This document shows positions 7,631-19,200 of a stretch of DNA of 43,451 bases, one piece after another. The stretch covers positions 1 to 43,451 of the forward strand of contig CAZJAX010000002.1 in the NCBI GenBank assembly GCA_964543965.1, written 5' to 3'. Each line of letters begins with the position of its first letter. The stretch's first letter is position 1. Made by a program: the position numbers and the translations under genes. This DNA is from CAMDWQ01 sp964543965 (lineage in GTDB: Bacteria; Omnitrophota; Gorgyraeia; 2-02-FULL-51-18). The notes beneath the pieces were generated by a model. The model ran no database searches, was not told the DNA's origin, and saw only the letters and a program-made list of their open reading frames with translations.

Positions 7631-9091
7631 TTGAAAATAAAAGAATGGCTCTGGCTGGCATCGGTCGCAGCCGCCGGATCCCTCCTTCTATTCGTCTGCC
7701 CGATGAAGTACGTCCTCGGCATCCTCGGGATCGCAACGGTCGTGCTTTTCGCCGCCAGAAAGCCGGACTACGCCGTTTTTTTTCTGATCCTGATCATTCC
7801 TTTCGCGCGCATTCCTTACCTGACCGACTATGTCGAGCTTTTACGCCTCATCCTTTTCTCGGTCGTGTCTCTGGCATGGATCATCCTGAGAAATACGGAC
7901 GACCTTAAGAAATTCTTCCGCGGAAACCCTATGAATCTCTACTTCATCGTGTTTGCCGTCATGATCGCAGCCAACCTGCTCTTGGTCGCGCAGCCGCAGG
8001 CGCTGAGGTTCAAGACGGCGGCGACGCATATCCTGGCGTTCATCTACTTCTACTTTTTTTTGGATTTTTTCCATCAGAGGCGGCGCATGAAGATCTCGCT
8101 GTATCTCGTGATCGCCGTCTCCTGCATCGTCAGCCTGATCGCCATCGCGCAGTATTTCGTGCTGCAGTACAAGATCGACCTCGGACCCTTCCAGCGCGTC
8201 ATCCTGCCTCCTATTCTGCGCCAGCAGCAGCTCACCGAGTCATCGCAGACGCTCGTGCTTCTGGGGTACCGCAGCATGGGCACGTTCTTTCATCCCAATA
8301 TGATGGGCATTTACGTCTCTTTGGTTTTTCCGGTCTGCCTGGCTCTCGGATGTACGGCGCAGAAACGCTGGGAGAGGGCATTTCTGTTCGGCGCGCTGCT
8401 TTTGCTTCTAACCGCGGCGTTTGCGGCGGATTCGCGCGGCAGCTTCTTAAGTATATTTTTCACCTCGGCCGTTCTCGTCACATTCTTCTGGGAGCGCGTG
8501 CCGAAAGCGGCGTTTGCAGCCGTGGCCGTCGCGGGGGCGGGCGCGGCGGCGCTCATCCATCTGAATAACCCCAGCTATTTTCGCTTCGATCAGATACTTT
8601 CTTACCGCGACATCATCTGGAGCAACAGTTTCAGGCTTTTTCTTGAGCATCCCGCGGCGGGATCAGGGCTGGGGACTTTTTCACAAAGCTATTTTTCAAG
8701 ATTCAGCTTCCCGTCGATGAACGATTTCTATTTCCACATGACGGAAATCAAGCTGATGGGCAGCATTGTTCCGCTCGGCGGCTTCCACGCGCACAATCTC
8801 TTCCTGCAGTACGGCGTCGAAATGGGAATTTTTGCAGTGCTTTGGGTTTTTCTATTTTTCGGCATCGTGTTCCACCATTTTTTTTCGCGAGTTTGGCGCG
8901 CAATGAAGGTGCTGCGGCCCCTGGAAACCGGCGCGGCCGTCGGCGGATCGGTCTGCTTCGCCGGAAATTTTATTTTCAGTTTTTTTGAGGGGATGACTTT
9001 ATTTTATGATTTTTCAATCGCGATGATGTGCGCTCTGATCCTGGCCGCGGTATTCGCATCGCTTCTCGATGCGCGGGGCGGATCTGCTTAG
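7631..9091 (+). CDS. O-antigen ligase/polymerase-like (Wzy_C) membrane protein
   Basis: 486 residues with a TTG start at 7631, 16 bp after the Wzz-like gene. About 10-12 hydrophobic segments are visible. The large periplasmic loop contains SYRDIIWSNSFRLFLEHPAAGSGLGTF and GFHAHNLFLQYGVEMG, matching the Wzy_C/WaaL pattern (R...G.G...H...L). The family either polymerises lipid-linked repeat units or ligates glycan to an acceptor. Position next to Wza- and Wzz-like proteins favours polymerase. Its stop codon overlaps the stop of the convergent VanZ-like gene. Confidence 0.88.
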   Translation: MKIKEWLWLASVAAAGSLLLFVCPMKYVLGILGIATVVLFAARKPDYAVFFLILIIPFARIPYLTDYVELLRLILFSVVSLAWIILRNTDDLKKFFRGNPMNLYFIVFAVMIAANLLLVAQPQALRFKTAATHILAFIYFYFFLDFFHQRRRMKISLYLVIAVSCIVSLIAIAQYFVLQYKIDLGPFQRVILPPILRQQQLTESSQTLVLLGYRSMGTFFHPNMMGIYVSLVFPVCLALGCTAQKRWERAFLFGALLLLLTAAFAADSRGSFLSIFFTSAVLVTFFWERVPKAAFAAVAVAGAGAAALIHLNNPSYFRFDQILSYRDIIWSNSFRLFLEHPAAGSGLGTFSQSYFSRFSFPSMNDFYFHMTEIKLMGSIVPLGGFHAHNLFLQYGVEMGIFAVLWVFLFFGIVFHHFFSRVWRAMKVLRPLETGAAVGGSVCFAGNFIFSFFEGMTLFYDFSIAMMCALILAAVFASLLDARGGSA

Positions 9092-9456
9092 GCGGAAGAT
9101 TTCCTTCTGAAGAGGGCGGCTAGAAGGAAGAATGCTGCGATGCCCAGACTGTCAAATAGCACGTCCCGAATGTTTCCGCTGCGGCCCTGCACGGACATCT
9201 GGTGCACCTCATCGGAAACCGCGTAAAGAAAAGCGGTTGAGGCGGGACAGATCACCGAAAAAATGAGCCCAGGTCTGAACGTATCCTCAAAAGCGCGCTT
9301 CAAAAGAAGCGTGAGGATCAGGTATTCTCCTGCGTGCGCGCATTTTCTAAGGATGAAATCATAGGATAGGCTTGTTTTTAAAGAGGGGACGCCCGAAAGA
9401 TAAAAGATCATGGCAGCCCATAGCGCGGCGGGCAGCCATGATCTTAGAAGCTTCAT
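9088..9456 (-). CDS. VanZ-like family membrane protein
   Basis: 122 residues from the ATG at 9456. Starting there avoids overlap with the upstream desaturase and begins with MKLLRSWLPAALWAAMIFYLSG. Four hydrophobic helices and the family signature SDEVHQMSVQGRSGNIRDVLFDSLG are clear. VanZ-like proteins are small integral membrane proteins of mostly unknown function, named for a teicoplanin-resistance protein and common near EPS/exosortase clusters. No exosortase is in the window. It probably shares a transcript with the desaturase 17 bp upstream. Confidence 0.85.
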   Translation of the reverse strand: MKLLRSWLPAALWAAMIFYLSGVPSLKTSLSYDFILRKCAHAGEYLILTLLLKRAFEDTFRPGLIFSVICPASTAFLYAVSDEVHQMSVQGRSGNIRDVLFDSLGIAAFFLLAALFRRKSSA

Positions 9457-9472
9457 GCTGCGAAGCCGGCCC

Positions 9473-10564
9473 TCAAGCCAGCTGCAGCGAAGCCTGGTGG
9501 AGGAGCTGCCATTCCGCGCGCGCTTTCTCAAAGTCTGCCCGCGCTTTATTTATTTTGTCTAGGGCGCCCTGCTTGACGCTCGCCTCCCAAACGGCCAGGT
9601 TTTGAACGAGCGCTTCGTATTGCAGATGGATCGCCTGCCTGAGGGCGGCGTTCTTAGGTAGATCTTTGACGGCCGTGAGCCGGTCGCTCAGCAGCTGTTT
9701 CTCTGAGGAGAGGACGGCGCCCAGAATGCTGAACCGGGAGACCTTCTGAAGATCCCATGCCATGCCGAGAAACGAAAGCGCGCGGATCGCCCATTTGCTC
9801 GGATCCCATTGGTACCAGCGGATGGCATTGCGATAGTCGGTGGGGAAGCGGTGGTGGAAACTGTGATATCCTTCGCCGTTGGTGAGGAGCGCCGCGAACC
9901 AGTTGTCTCTGGCGCTGGCGCGGAAATCGAAGGTGGGTTTGCCGAAAGTATGGCAGACGGAGTTGATGCAGAATGTGGCATGGTATACAAAAGTCAGTCT
10001 GAGGCAGACGGACAGGATGAATCCGCCAAGCGCGTTTCCGGCCAAGGCTCCAAGAACGACGGGAAGAACAATGCCCGCCCCCACGCCCCAAAGCACGTAC
10101 AGACGATGCTGGTTCATTAAGAGGCCGTTTTTCATAAGGTCTTTGGAATTGTTGTAGTCCGGCTGCTGCTGCCAGAGCGTCATCCACCCGATGTGCGCAT
10201 ACCAGAATCCTTTTTTGATGCTATAAGGATCTTTGTCTGTGTCCACGTAACGGTGATGGTCGCGGTGTCCTGACGACCAGGTCAGAGCCGATTGTTCGAA
10301 TGCGGCCGCACCGAAGAAAAGCACCAGAAAGTGGATGAGCGGGTTGGCTTTGAACGTGCTGTGGGAATAAAGTCTGTGGTAACCGACCGTGATGCTGAGT
10401 CCGGTCGCCCCGACGTAGAACAGAAAAAGCAGTATCTGGGGAAGCGAGAGACCGTACCGCTGTATATAAAGCGGCGTGCCTATGACCGCGACCAGCGTCG
10501 TCACGATGAAAAAGGAGAGGGTGGGCCAATTAAGCTTGCGGATCATTTTAGTGCCGGTGCTCAT
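9473..10564 (-). CDS. Acyl-CoA/acyl-lipid delta-9-type fatty acid desaturase
   Basis: 363 residues from the ATG at 10564, preceded by GAGGTATCGA; a TTG at 10585 is less likely. It carries the three histidine boxes of the membrane di-iron desaturases: HRLYSH (63-68), HRDHH (100-104) and HSFHH (234-238), with four hydrophobic segments. It would insert a cis double bond into membrane acyl chains using O2 and a reductase. An O2-dependent enzyme implies at least micro-oxic growth. The C-terminal ~85 residues form a charged helical tail beyond the usual domain. A TATAAT on the minus strand (10606-10611) is a plausible -10. Confidence 0.92.
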   Translation of the reverse strand: MSTGTKMIRKLNWPTLSFFIVTTLVAVIGTPLYIQRYGLSLPQILLFLFYVGATGLSITVGYHRLYSHSTFKANPLIHFLVLFFGAAAFEQSALTWSSGHRDHHRYVDTDKDPYSIKKGFWYAHIGWMTLWQQQPDYNNSKDLMKNGLLMNQHRLYVLWGVGAGIVLPVVLGALAGNALGGFILSVCLRLTFVYHATFCINSVCHTFGKPTFDFRASARDNWFAALLTNGEGYHSFHHRFPTDYRNAIRWYQWDPSKWAIRALSFLGMAWDLQKVSRFSILGAVLSSEKQLLSDRLTAVKDLPKNAALRQAIHLQYEALVQNLAVWEASVKQGALDKINKARADFEKARAEWQLLHQASLQLA

Positions 10565-10630
10565 TCGATACCTCGTGTTGTCCAATCTGTGAAATTTAAA
10601 GAGTTATTATAAAGGAAAAAAAACTCCCAG

Positions 10631-11401
10631 TCATTGAGATTCCTTTGCATATACGCGGACATAATCGATCTCGTGGTACTGAGGAAAAGGCGTCTTCTTC
10701 GTCGGGTTGCCCGGCCAGTTGCCGCCGACCGCTGTGTTGAGTATGATCCTCATCGGCACTTTGGGCACATGCTGCCGTGTGGAAAACCTGAGTTTGCCGT
10801 CGACGTACCACCGTATCTCTTCAGGCTCCCATTCCACGGCGAAAACATGAAACTTTTTTGAGAAATCGGGCCCGACAAACGATTCGCCGTGGCTTCGCGC
10901 GCCTGATTTTGTGCTGTAATGAACGTTAAAATGTACTTTGTCGGGCCGATGGCCGAGGAGTTCCATGATGTCGATCTCCGGCGGCCAGCTGTTGTCGTCC
11001 GGCATCATCCAATGCGCGGGCCAGATACCCTGCCCTTTAGGCAGTTTGGCGCGGATCTCGACACGCCCGTAAAGAAGCTTGAATTTTCCGTGTGTTTCCA
11101 CCAGTCCCGAAGTGAATTGGCGTCCGCCCATGGCTTGTCGGCGGCTCCTCAGCGTCAGAAGGCCGCTGCGGACGTATACTTCGTCGGGGCTGTAATATTG
11201 AAGCTCATTATTTTTGACCAGCGCCGCATCCTCAGCGGTCCATTTGGTCTTATCGAGAGCGATCCCGTCAAACTCGTCGTTCCAGACCTGCTTCCAGGAT
11301 GTCTTTTTTGCTTCGGCCTCGTGAGCGGGAAGAGCGATCGCCAGCGTAAAGGCTAGCGACAAAAGAACCGTTCTTCGGATGTTTGACGACGCAGGGCTCA
11401 C
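10631..11401 (-). CDS. Secreted GH16 beta-glucanase (laminarinase/lichenase-like)
   Basis: 256 residues from the GTG at 11401, supported by a TATAAT ending 6 nt upstream; a TTG at 11428 would lie upstream of that -10. A signal peptide (TVLLSLAFTLAIALPAHEAEA) leads into the GH16 jelly-roll: WNDEFDG, GRVEIRAKLPKGQGIWPAHWM, the catalytic PEIDIMELLG (Glu 142 nucleophile, Asp 144, Glu 147 acid/base) and HVFAVEWEPEEIRWYVDGK. GH16 enzymes cleave beta-1,3/1,4-glucans and related polymers. It could digest external glucan or trim the organism's own EPS. A single catalytic domain; no carbohydrate-binding module or C-terminal sorting signal is visible. Confidence 0.93.
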   Translation of the reverse strand: MSPASSNIRRTVLLSLAFTLAIALPAHEAEAKKTSWKQVWNDEFDGIALDKTKWTAEDAALVKNNELQYYSPDEVYVRSGLLTLRSRRQAMGGRQFTSGLVETHGKFKLLYGRVEIRAKLPKGQGIWPAHWMMPDDNSWPPEIDIMELLGHRPDKVHFNVHYSTKSGARSHGESFVGPDFSKKFHVFAVEWEPEEIRWYVDGKLRFSTRQHVPKVPMRIILNTAVGGNWPGNPTKKTPFPQYHEIDYVRVYAKESQ

Positions 11402-11407
11402 ACTTAA

Positions 11408-11413
11408 ATTATA
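11408..11413 (-). promoter_or_regulatory. -10 box of the GH16 gene (leaderless type)
   Basis: A perfect TATAAT on the minus strand ends six bases before the GTG at 11401. The best -35 is TTGGCT (33-38 of line 11401; 11433-11438) at a long 19-bp spacing. Transcription would begin at or next to the start codon. Confidence 0.5.
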
Positions 11414-11460
11414 CCTGAAATCACCCAAAATGAGCCAAAAATGACCGCCTCGTGAATCAT

Positions 11461-11489
11461 TTGAAATATGGCGCCCCGTAGGGCATACT
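11461..11489 (+). promoter_or_regulatory. Promoter of the first giant gene (CATACTTT class)
   Basis: TTGAAA (11461-11466), a 17-bp spacer, then CATACT (11484-11489) followed by TTA. The same arrangement, hexamers and spacing recur at 25274-25302 before the second giant. The 52-nt leader shares CTATTT.T..CTAAC with the leader of the second giant. A GAGG at about 11531 serves as a weak SD for the TTG at 11542. Confidence 0.7.
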
Positions 11490-11541
11490 TTATCAAACTA
11501 TTTATTGACCTAACTTCACACCCCGTTGATGAGGTAAACCG

Positions 11542-13245
11542 TTGGGAAAGTATTGCCCCTTTCTTAAAGTAATATCCATAGTCTTAGTAATAGCTTTTAT
11601 GACGCAGGATGCGGCGATAAGCGCGCCCGAGGTCATGAGGGTTGCGGAGCGCTATGCCGAGCGCCGGCCTGACATCGAGTGGGCGCGCCGTCTTCTGCCC
11701 GCTATCCCAGAATCTGTGGCCGCGATCGAAGACGCCTGGAACGGCGGCGGCCGGCGCACCGTGCTTCTTGTGCAGGATGCCCACACGAATAATTCGGCGC
11801 AGCTGAACGAAGCGGCGCTCCTGGATATTTTGTATTCACAGACCGAGGATCTCTCGCGCCGCCTTTATCTCGAGGCCGGAAGCGGCGATGAATCGATCTC
11901 CTTTTTCAGGTCTTATGCGGAGGCAGAAAAGCGGCGCCGGGTCGCCAGAAATTTTCTCCTTCAGGCTAAGCTCCAGGGAGTCGAATACCTCGATCTGACG
12001 AGCGGACACGATTTTGTCCTTTACGGCGTTGAGGACATGACGCTTTACGAGAGATCCGTCGAGCTTTACCGCGCGATCTCGGGTAAGCGGGAAAAGCTGA
12101 AAAATTATCTCGATCGCGTGGAAAATACGGCCGAAGCGCTCAAACCCCGCCTGCTCAACCCCTTTCTTTTAGCCTTCGATCGAACGCGCCTCAAATATGC
12201 AAGGCAGGAGATCTCGACCACCGAATATTTCGGGCTTTTGGCGGCGCAGGCCAAGAGAATAGGCCTGCCATTTGAATACCCACATCTTAAAACCTTAAAC
12301 AAACTGCGAGAGGCTGAGCAGCGTATTGATTTTAGAAAAGCTTCTGAGGAAGAGCATCGCGCTCTCTTGTCGCTGCGCGATGAGGACCGCTTGCAGGCGC
12401 AGGAACTTCTGAAGGCTCCGTCTAAGCACGGCCAAAGGAACGACACCGCTTTTTTCCATCTTCTGAAGGACAAGATCGCTGATCTGCCGCTATATCCGAA
12501 CCTATCGCTTTATCTGGACTACCTGAAAGAGGCCGAGTCGCTCAATTCGAAGGAGATCCTGAAGGAACAGAGATCGCTCGAAGAGGCTATCGCTAAGGCA
12601 CTCACCGTCCATGCCGATGAGACGGCGTTGATGAAAGCGGTCGAACACGTGCAGGCGCTGAAGCAGCTGCTCTATCTGAAATTCACTCCCGACGATTACG
12701 AATCCTACAAAAAAAACCGCGGCGCTTCCGGGATCCGCGGGCTTACAGGATTTCTCAACCGAAAGATCATGGACGGGAAGGAGCACTACGACAAGACGCT
12801 CTTTTTGGAAGAAGGTTATGATGAAGCGGTGCGTGAATGCGAGAGTTTCTATGAGCTGACACGCGAAAGGGACCGGGCATTTTTGGCGAACATGACCGCG
12901 GCGGATGACGGGAAGCCGCTGCGCGTACTGGTCGCAGGCGGATACCACACGTCCAATCTGAAGGAGCTTTTGAAGAAACAGGGCACATCCTACATCTCTC
13001 TGATGCCGCAGGTTTTCAGCGAGACCAACATGGAGCGGTACGAAGAGATCCTTCTGGGGCAGAAGTCGGTTTTCGGAAAAACCTCGATCCCCGCTGCGGG
13101 TTCCGCCAACATGACGCGCCGTCAGACGCTGACTCCCGCCGGCGCAGCCCGTCTGGCTGAGGCGCTGGATCTGAGCGAAGCCCAGACGCGCGAAGTTTTG
13201 GCGTCTGCCGCCGCAAAAGGTTCCGGGGAAAATCTGCCGGCTCCG
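11542..13245 (+). other. Giant 1 module A: signal peptide + EreA/ChaN/TraB-Tiki-like head
   Basis: Residues 1-568. VLLVQDAHTNNSAQLNEAALL (His 81) followed by YLEAGSGDES, YGVEDMTLYE and VLVAGGYHTSNLKELL (His 469) follow the E...GxxH pattern of the EreA/ChaN/TraB/Tiki superfamily of metal-dependent hydrolases. About half the residues match the head of giant 2 over ~510 positions, including all these motifs. Assignment to the superfamily is by motif recall only. Some relatives (Tiki) are proteases. Confidence 0.55.
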
Positions 13246-16200
13246 GGAGCGCGTTTGGCGGCTCCCGGCGAGATACCCCAAAAGAAGGCCGAAGCGGCGG
13301 CTTCCCGGCCAGAGATCATCCGTCGCAGCGAGGATAGGCTGCGTGCCGCCCTCCTCCAGAAGGGCAGTCTTGATCTTTTCGTCGGCGAGCTCGACGCGGC
13401 GCTGCGGTCCAAACTCCATCGCTTCGCTTTTCACGCGCAGATAGACAAGCTGGTCAGCGATAATCTGAACACGCAGCCCAGCCTCGCCACCGCGCTTCAC
13501 TGGAAGATCGAAGCCCTCAAGCAGGAGATCCAAGAAAGACGCTTCGAGGCGGTCAAAGGCATCATGTACCGCGACATCATCCAGTTTTACGAAGGAGACA
13601 AGTGGGGGATAGGAGATGTTTGGAACCGTATGCGGACCCTTGATCAGGGACGCATCACTCTCGACTACAACATGCTCTCGAAGCAGCGATACGGCATGCA
13701 GCTCAGGGAACCCGGAGATCTTTCCGACGAAGACTGGGAAGGCGCGATCGAAAAAATATTATCCGACCGCTCGGATGGCTCGGTCCTGATACAAAGCCTT
13801 CGCGGTGTGACCGGCAGGGACTGGCTCGCGGCCGCCGATATCGCGGCGCCTATCCATGTGATGCGCGTTCAGGAAGGTCTTTTCCAGGGCGTGTTTCTCG
13901 TCCTCGCGCCTCTCGGCGACGGAAGCTTCGTGCCGTTCATCCTGATGCTGGCCAAAAACACCAAGGAAAAGTCGGGGATCGTCGCCGAAGAATTCCGGCG
14001 GCTCGCGCCTTTCAGCTCCAAGGAAGGCATCGTGCATGTGATGAGGAGCGGTTCGGTGCCTGTCAAGGCTGCCGCGGACTCCGGCCAGCTGGCATTTTAT
14101 ACCAGCCGATTTCTCGATCATCACGACGAGGTGATCTTGATCTTTTCAAAAGAAAAGCCTGACGATCTCAGCCGGGTCAAGGTACGCTTCAATTCCAATT
14201 TTTTCTGGCGCGGATACGATTTCGAAAAGGATGAACGCGTAAACGAGCTTGCCGGCATGATCTCGCTGTTCGTCTATTTTTCCGAGCCGCAGAACGGCAC
14301 CATGATCGACGGTTTCAGTATCGGCGCCGGCGATGCTAACCATAACGAGCTCTATGAGCCCGGCTCAGCTCTGCCTGAGCGAAAGCATCCGCACACGCTC
14401 ATCGCATACAGAGGAAGTGTCCCGACAGACATCCCCGGTTTCATTTCCGAGCTTTTCGGCCTTCGCTATCTCGATACCTATTTTGAGGACTGGTCGAGCG
14501 CGGATCCTGCAACCAAGCAGATTCTTTATCGAAAAAGGGAGTCGGACTGGGTGCCTAGCTTCATCATCGACGCGGTGCTCGAAGCGCTGAAGCGGGGGTT
14601 GATCCGCAAATACGGCGAAACCGACGGGCCGTTGATAGCGCGCCAATGGCTCGAACATTATCTGAACCAGATCCGGCGCCGTCCCGAGCTTGAGCCTGTC
14701 ACCGTCTCGCCTCGCACGCACGTCCTCACCTCGCCGAAAAAACCCATCTTTACTCGCGCGCGCATCGAGCGGTTCATCCGAGAGGAGCTGACGCCCGGAG
14801 CCCGTCTGGCGTCAGACGCAGAAATTTACGGCCGTATGCTGGCGTTCGACGCGCGCATCGTGCCGCTCCAACAGAAAGCAGATCTGCTCGAAAGGAGGAT
14901 CGAATCCGAGGAAGGATCCGCACACGCATTTTTACCCGACGGTCATCCGCTGATCAAGCAGCTGCGTGATGTCCGGGCGGATCTGGCGGCTGCGCATCTT
15001 GAGCTCAAGGCCGAGATCCAGGCATATATCAAAGAGCCCGCGGCTGATGCGGCGGATCCCGACGCAGCCGGAGACCGCAACGAACGAGCGGCCGTGTATG
15101 ACGTCTTCGTCGGGTTTCAAGAAAGAACCTACGAGTCTCAGAGGCGCATTTGGACGATCAACCGGCGCCTGGCCCAGTTTGCCCGAAAGATGGGAGTGAG
15201 TACGCCGCATTTTACCCGATTAGAAAAAGCGGCTGACCCGCATTGGACGATGGATCATATCCTGAGAGTCACGATGAGAGCGATCCTCGTGGCGCACGAA
15301 TACGGCCTGCGCGGAAAAGAACTCAAAGAGCTGGCGCTCGGAGCGATGATCCATGATCTCGGAAAAACGAAAACATCCAAGTATCTTCTCAACGCGGTCC
15401 CCGCGGAAATGCCCGAGGGAGGGTATGACGAGATCCGGAAACACGTCATGACGGGCGGCGTGCTCTTCAGGGAAGCCTATCTTTATTTCGAATATCTGAA
15501 AAGAAGAACAGAGATCCTTGCGGCGGTCCAGCGGCGTGTGTCCGGCTGGATCTACCGCCTTTGGGACCGGCTGGAGAGTGTCGCGGGATGGGACATTTAC
15601 ACTGGGATCAAAGGGTCTCTGCCGCTGACAGTGGGTCCTATCAACAAGGTGCTGTGGGATATCGGCGATATCTCGAGGCTTATCGAGATCCCGGAACTGG
15701 AAGATATCCTAAAGGCCCTGCGCACGGATTCGTCTCTTTACCGCAGGGTCAGCCAGATCATTTTGGAGCATCATGAGACGCTTAATGCGACCGGATATCC
15801 GGACCGCATTAAAAATGAAAATCCGATATCGCACATCGTCCAGCTGGCCGACATCCATGACGCGGCGCGTTCGCCCCGCCCTTACAAGCGCACGCGGCCC
15901 AAGTCCTGGGAAGAGATCTCCGATATCAGCGCGCAGTTCAGCCGCAGCTCCGGCGTTCTTTTCCTGCCGGCGGCCGTGGACGCGTGGAAGAGGGTCGCTT
16001 GGGATAAGTCCGTCATCGGAGCGCGTTTATCCGATGAGAGGGCGGATGAAAAGAATGATTGGTCGGGATGGAAGGGCGTGGAATTTCTGCGGCTGAAGCA
16101 GGAGCTTGCCGGAAGCCTCTCGGAGCGCGACCGCGCGCTTCTGAAGGATATCCTGACGTCGGAATACGGCATGAATGCCGATAAGCTGGCTGATCTGATC

Positions 16201-19200
16201 AAGCGGGAGCCGGGGAAGGTTTATATCAAATCGGATGAAATCGATCCCACTTGGGGCGAGGGAAGAAAAGTCTATCTTGAGCTGGACGCCGAGAGTCAAA
16301 GGAATCTGGGGAAGAAAGTGCTGGCGCTCAAAGGCGTACGGCCGCAATACGACGAAACGGGAGAAGCGCTGCCTTACGACGATTTTATTTCTCTCGGGTT
16401 AGACCGCCGTCCTTTGGTGATCCGTGATGGAATGCTGGCGGTGGGCACCCCCGTGATCGCGCCTAAAGGCGGCATGGCAGAAAAACGAGCCGAGCTCGAG
16501 TATGACGAGATGGAGACGGCGGCTGTAGAGGCGGGTTTCGGCACCGAGACTGCGATGGCTCTGGGATATTTCAGCGGAAAGAATTTCAGAGGCCAAAGGC
16601 TGGCGTTCGTGATTTCGGCGCTGGATGGAACGGACGAGCGTCTGGCGATCGCGCCCGGCCGCTCGCGCAACGGAGAGGATCCTGTCCGCGTGCTGCACGC
16701 GTCGAACATGAAGGACGGAAACGGCACCCGGTTCTCTCTGCCCACGAGCCTTGAGTTCATGAAGGCCATAGGAAAGGCGCTTAGAGCCTATCATTTCAGG
16801 GAAAATCAAAGCCGCGCCTCAGGATCTCCGGTGCGCCGTTTTCACCGCTACCCGCACTTCGGAAATCTTGAGATCGTGCGCGATGCGGACTTGAACGTGA
16901 TCCGAGTCAACATTCACGACCTGGATACGACGTTAAGATCCGAAGATCTCGGGGCTGCAGACGCGGATCCGGAATTCCTGGAAACGGGCCACCGGATCAT
17001 CGATCTTCTGATGATCATCTATCTTTTGAATATGGAGTCCAGCATGGTGCCCTCCTCGGAGAGCTCCGCAGAGCTGACCTCGGCGTTTCTGGAGGGATAT
17101 TTCTATGATTCAGAGATCAAAAGCGCCAGGTTCCAGACCATGCTCGCGGCGCTGCAGAACCCCCTTCTTCACCGCATGGTCGATATGCTTAAGACAAAAC
17201 ATTTCGGGATCAATACGGATCTGTTCGGACCCTTAGGCGAACATCATCCGCTTCTAGGGGGTCTGTGGAGGGAGCTGTCGGAGCTGCGCGGCAGAGAGGA
17301 TCGGTCGATCTCGGCAGCGCGCTTAGCCGTCGACCGCGATGCTTTATCGGCTCAGTTTTCCGTCCTGGATAATCAGATCGACCGGAGCAAGCGCCTGCTT
17401 GTGTCCTCGGATGACGGAGGCCTGAAATTCGTCGATACAACGCGCGGAAGACTCGATTACGCCAAAAACCTTCTGCGGGACGGCGATGTGTATGACTTAC
17501 TCCTGCTTTTGAAGAGAATCAAGGCCGAGGTGCCCGCAAACGCCGCGTTCAGCGAATTTCTCTCAGAGCTCGACAAAGCGATCACGATGACGAGCGGCGC
17601 GCGTCTGAGCGCCGGCACCGATGATCCTTTGAAAGGCGCCGTCATTATCCGCTATGCCGACAGTTACAACACGCCGGGCGGCGTCAGCACGTATCTGCGG
17701 GATCTCAACCAGGGTATTTTGAGCGCACACGACGTGACTATCTACCAATTTCATCCGATCACCGGTAAGGAACTTATCAAGAAAACCTATGGAGAGATCG
17801 AGACTATCGGCAAGGGACGCATTATCCACATGCCGATCGACATGGGCGCTGTATTAACCGCGCCGTCAGACGCTGAGGCTCCCGTGGCGGCTGCGGGGGG
17901 CGTCCGGTCAAAGATCGGGTATTTCGTCCGCAACTTCGTGAATAAGAATCTGAAGGATTTCCTGCGTTATCTTTTATTCCTTCCTGAAATGCTTCCGATC
18001 ACGAAGCGGCTTCCCGTCGTCGGAGAGCGCGCAAGGAAGATCCTTCGTACCCGCGAAGCCTTTTCGGCCGGCCTCGATACGCTGCGAGCGTCCATAGCCG
18101 GAAAAAAAGTCCTTTTCATCAACCATAGCCCTGAAAATCCGCTTTCGCTTTCGCTGGGCAGGGAAGTGCAGCGCCGGAGTATCCCGGCGGCCTATCAGCT
18201 CCACGGCGGACCCGAGTTTTCAGACCGTCAGATCCTGAAGGTCCTTTCGAGGACTTCAAAACCTTCGGGCGTGACGCTGAGAAACCTGCGCTCCGCGATG
18301 GGGTATCGGGCTGAGAATCTGGCAGACGGCATCGACACTGATTTTTTTGATCCGGCGGCCTCCGCTTCGGAAAAGGGATCCTTCAGGCGGTCGCGCGGTC
18401 TCGATCCGGCCGCACCCCTGATCCTGCTGCCTTCGCGAATCACGCGAAACAAAGGCCACGATGTGCTGGAAAAAGCTTTTTTCGAGATCATGCGGCAGGC
18501 AAGGGATACCGGAAGACCTCTGCCTATACTGGTTTTTGCCGGAGACTCTGACGGTGAATTCGCTCCTGAGCTTAAACGCTTTGCCGAAGATCGCGGGATC
18601 GCGGATAGGGTAGTTTTCACCGGCAACCTTGCCGCAGACGAGCTGCGGAGGGCCTATCTTGACGCGGATGTGATGGTGCTGCCGAGCAAAGGCGAGGGTC
18701 TGCCGCGCGTGATCCTCGAGGCGCAGTCCATGCAGGTTCCCGTTGTGGCGACGGACGCCGGCGGTTCGCGTGAGGGTCTCGTGAACGGCCGTACCGGCTA
18801 TCTGGTGAGGATCGGTGATGCGGACAGCATGGCCAGACGGATCGCGGAGCTTTTGAACGACCCCGCAAAACGAGGCGAATTCGGCCGCGCCGGACGCCGT
18901 TATGTCTCCGAGAATTATTCTTTGAATACGCTGGTCGATAGGCATGCCGCATTTTATTTGAGATCCATGGGCGACGGTTCGCGCCTGGCCGCCAGCGTCA
19001 GCGAACAGCGTTTGCCGGCGGATCTGCCCAAGGATGCATTTATTTTGGTTCCGGTTTTCAACGAAGAGAAACGTTTGTCCAGGATCATCCAGAAGGCCCG
19101 CGAAGGAGGTTATCTCGACCGTGTAATTTTTGTCAACGACGCTTCATCGGACCGGAGCCTGGAGTATATAAAAAGCGTTCCCGACGCATTTTATGTGAGC

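Noticed and set aside
1..9091. An exosortase/PEP-CTERM EPS cluster
   Set aside because: Gene content is reminiscent, but there is no exosortase and no protein with a PEP-CTERM tail in the window.
9088..9456. VanZ-like gene as a glycopeptide-resistance determinant
   Set aside because: VanZ-like domains are widespread in EPS regions and no other van gene is present.
11490..11541. Possible c-di-GMP (GEMM) riboswitch in the leaders of the giants
   Set aside because: The leaders are only 52-53 nt, too short, and lack the GEMM conserved blocks and tetraloop receptor.
12502..13533. A 343-codon minus-strand frame inside giant 1, and similar ones at 20899-21795 and 19900-20721
   Set aside because: Codon-bias shadows of the plus-strand frame, whose domains are intact; no start signals or recognisable motifs.
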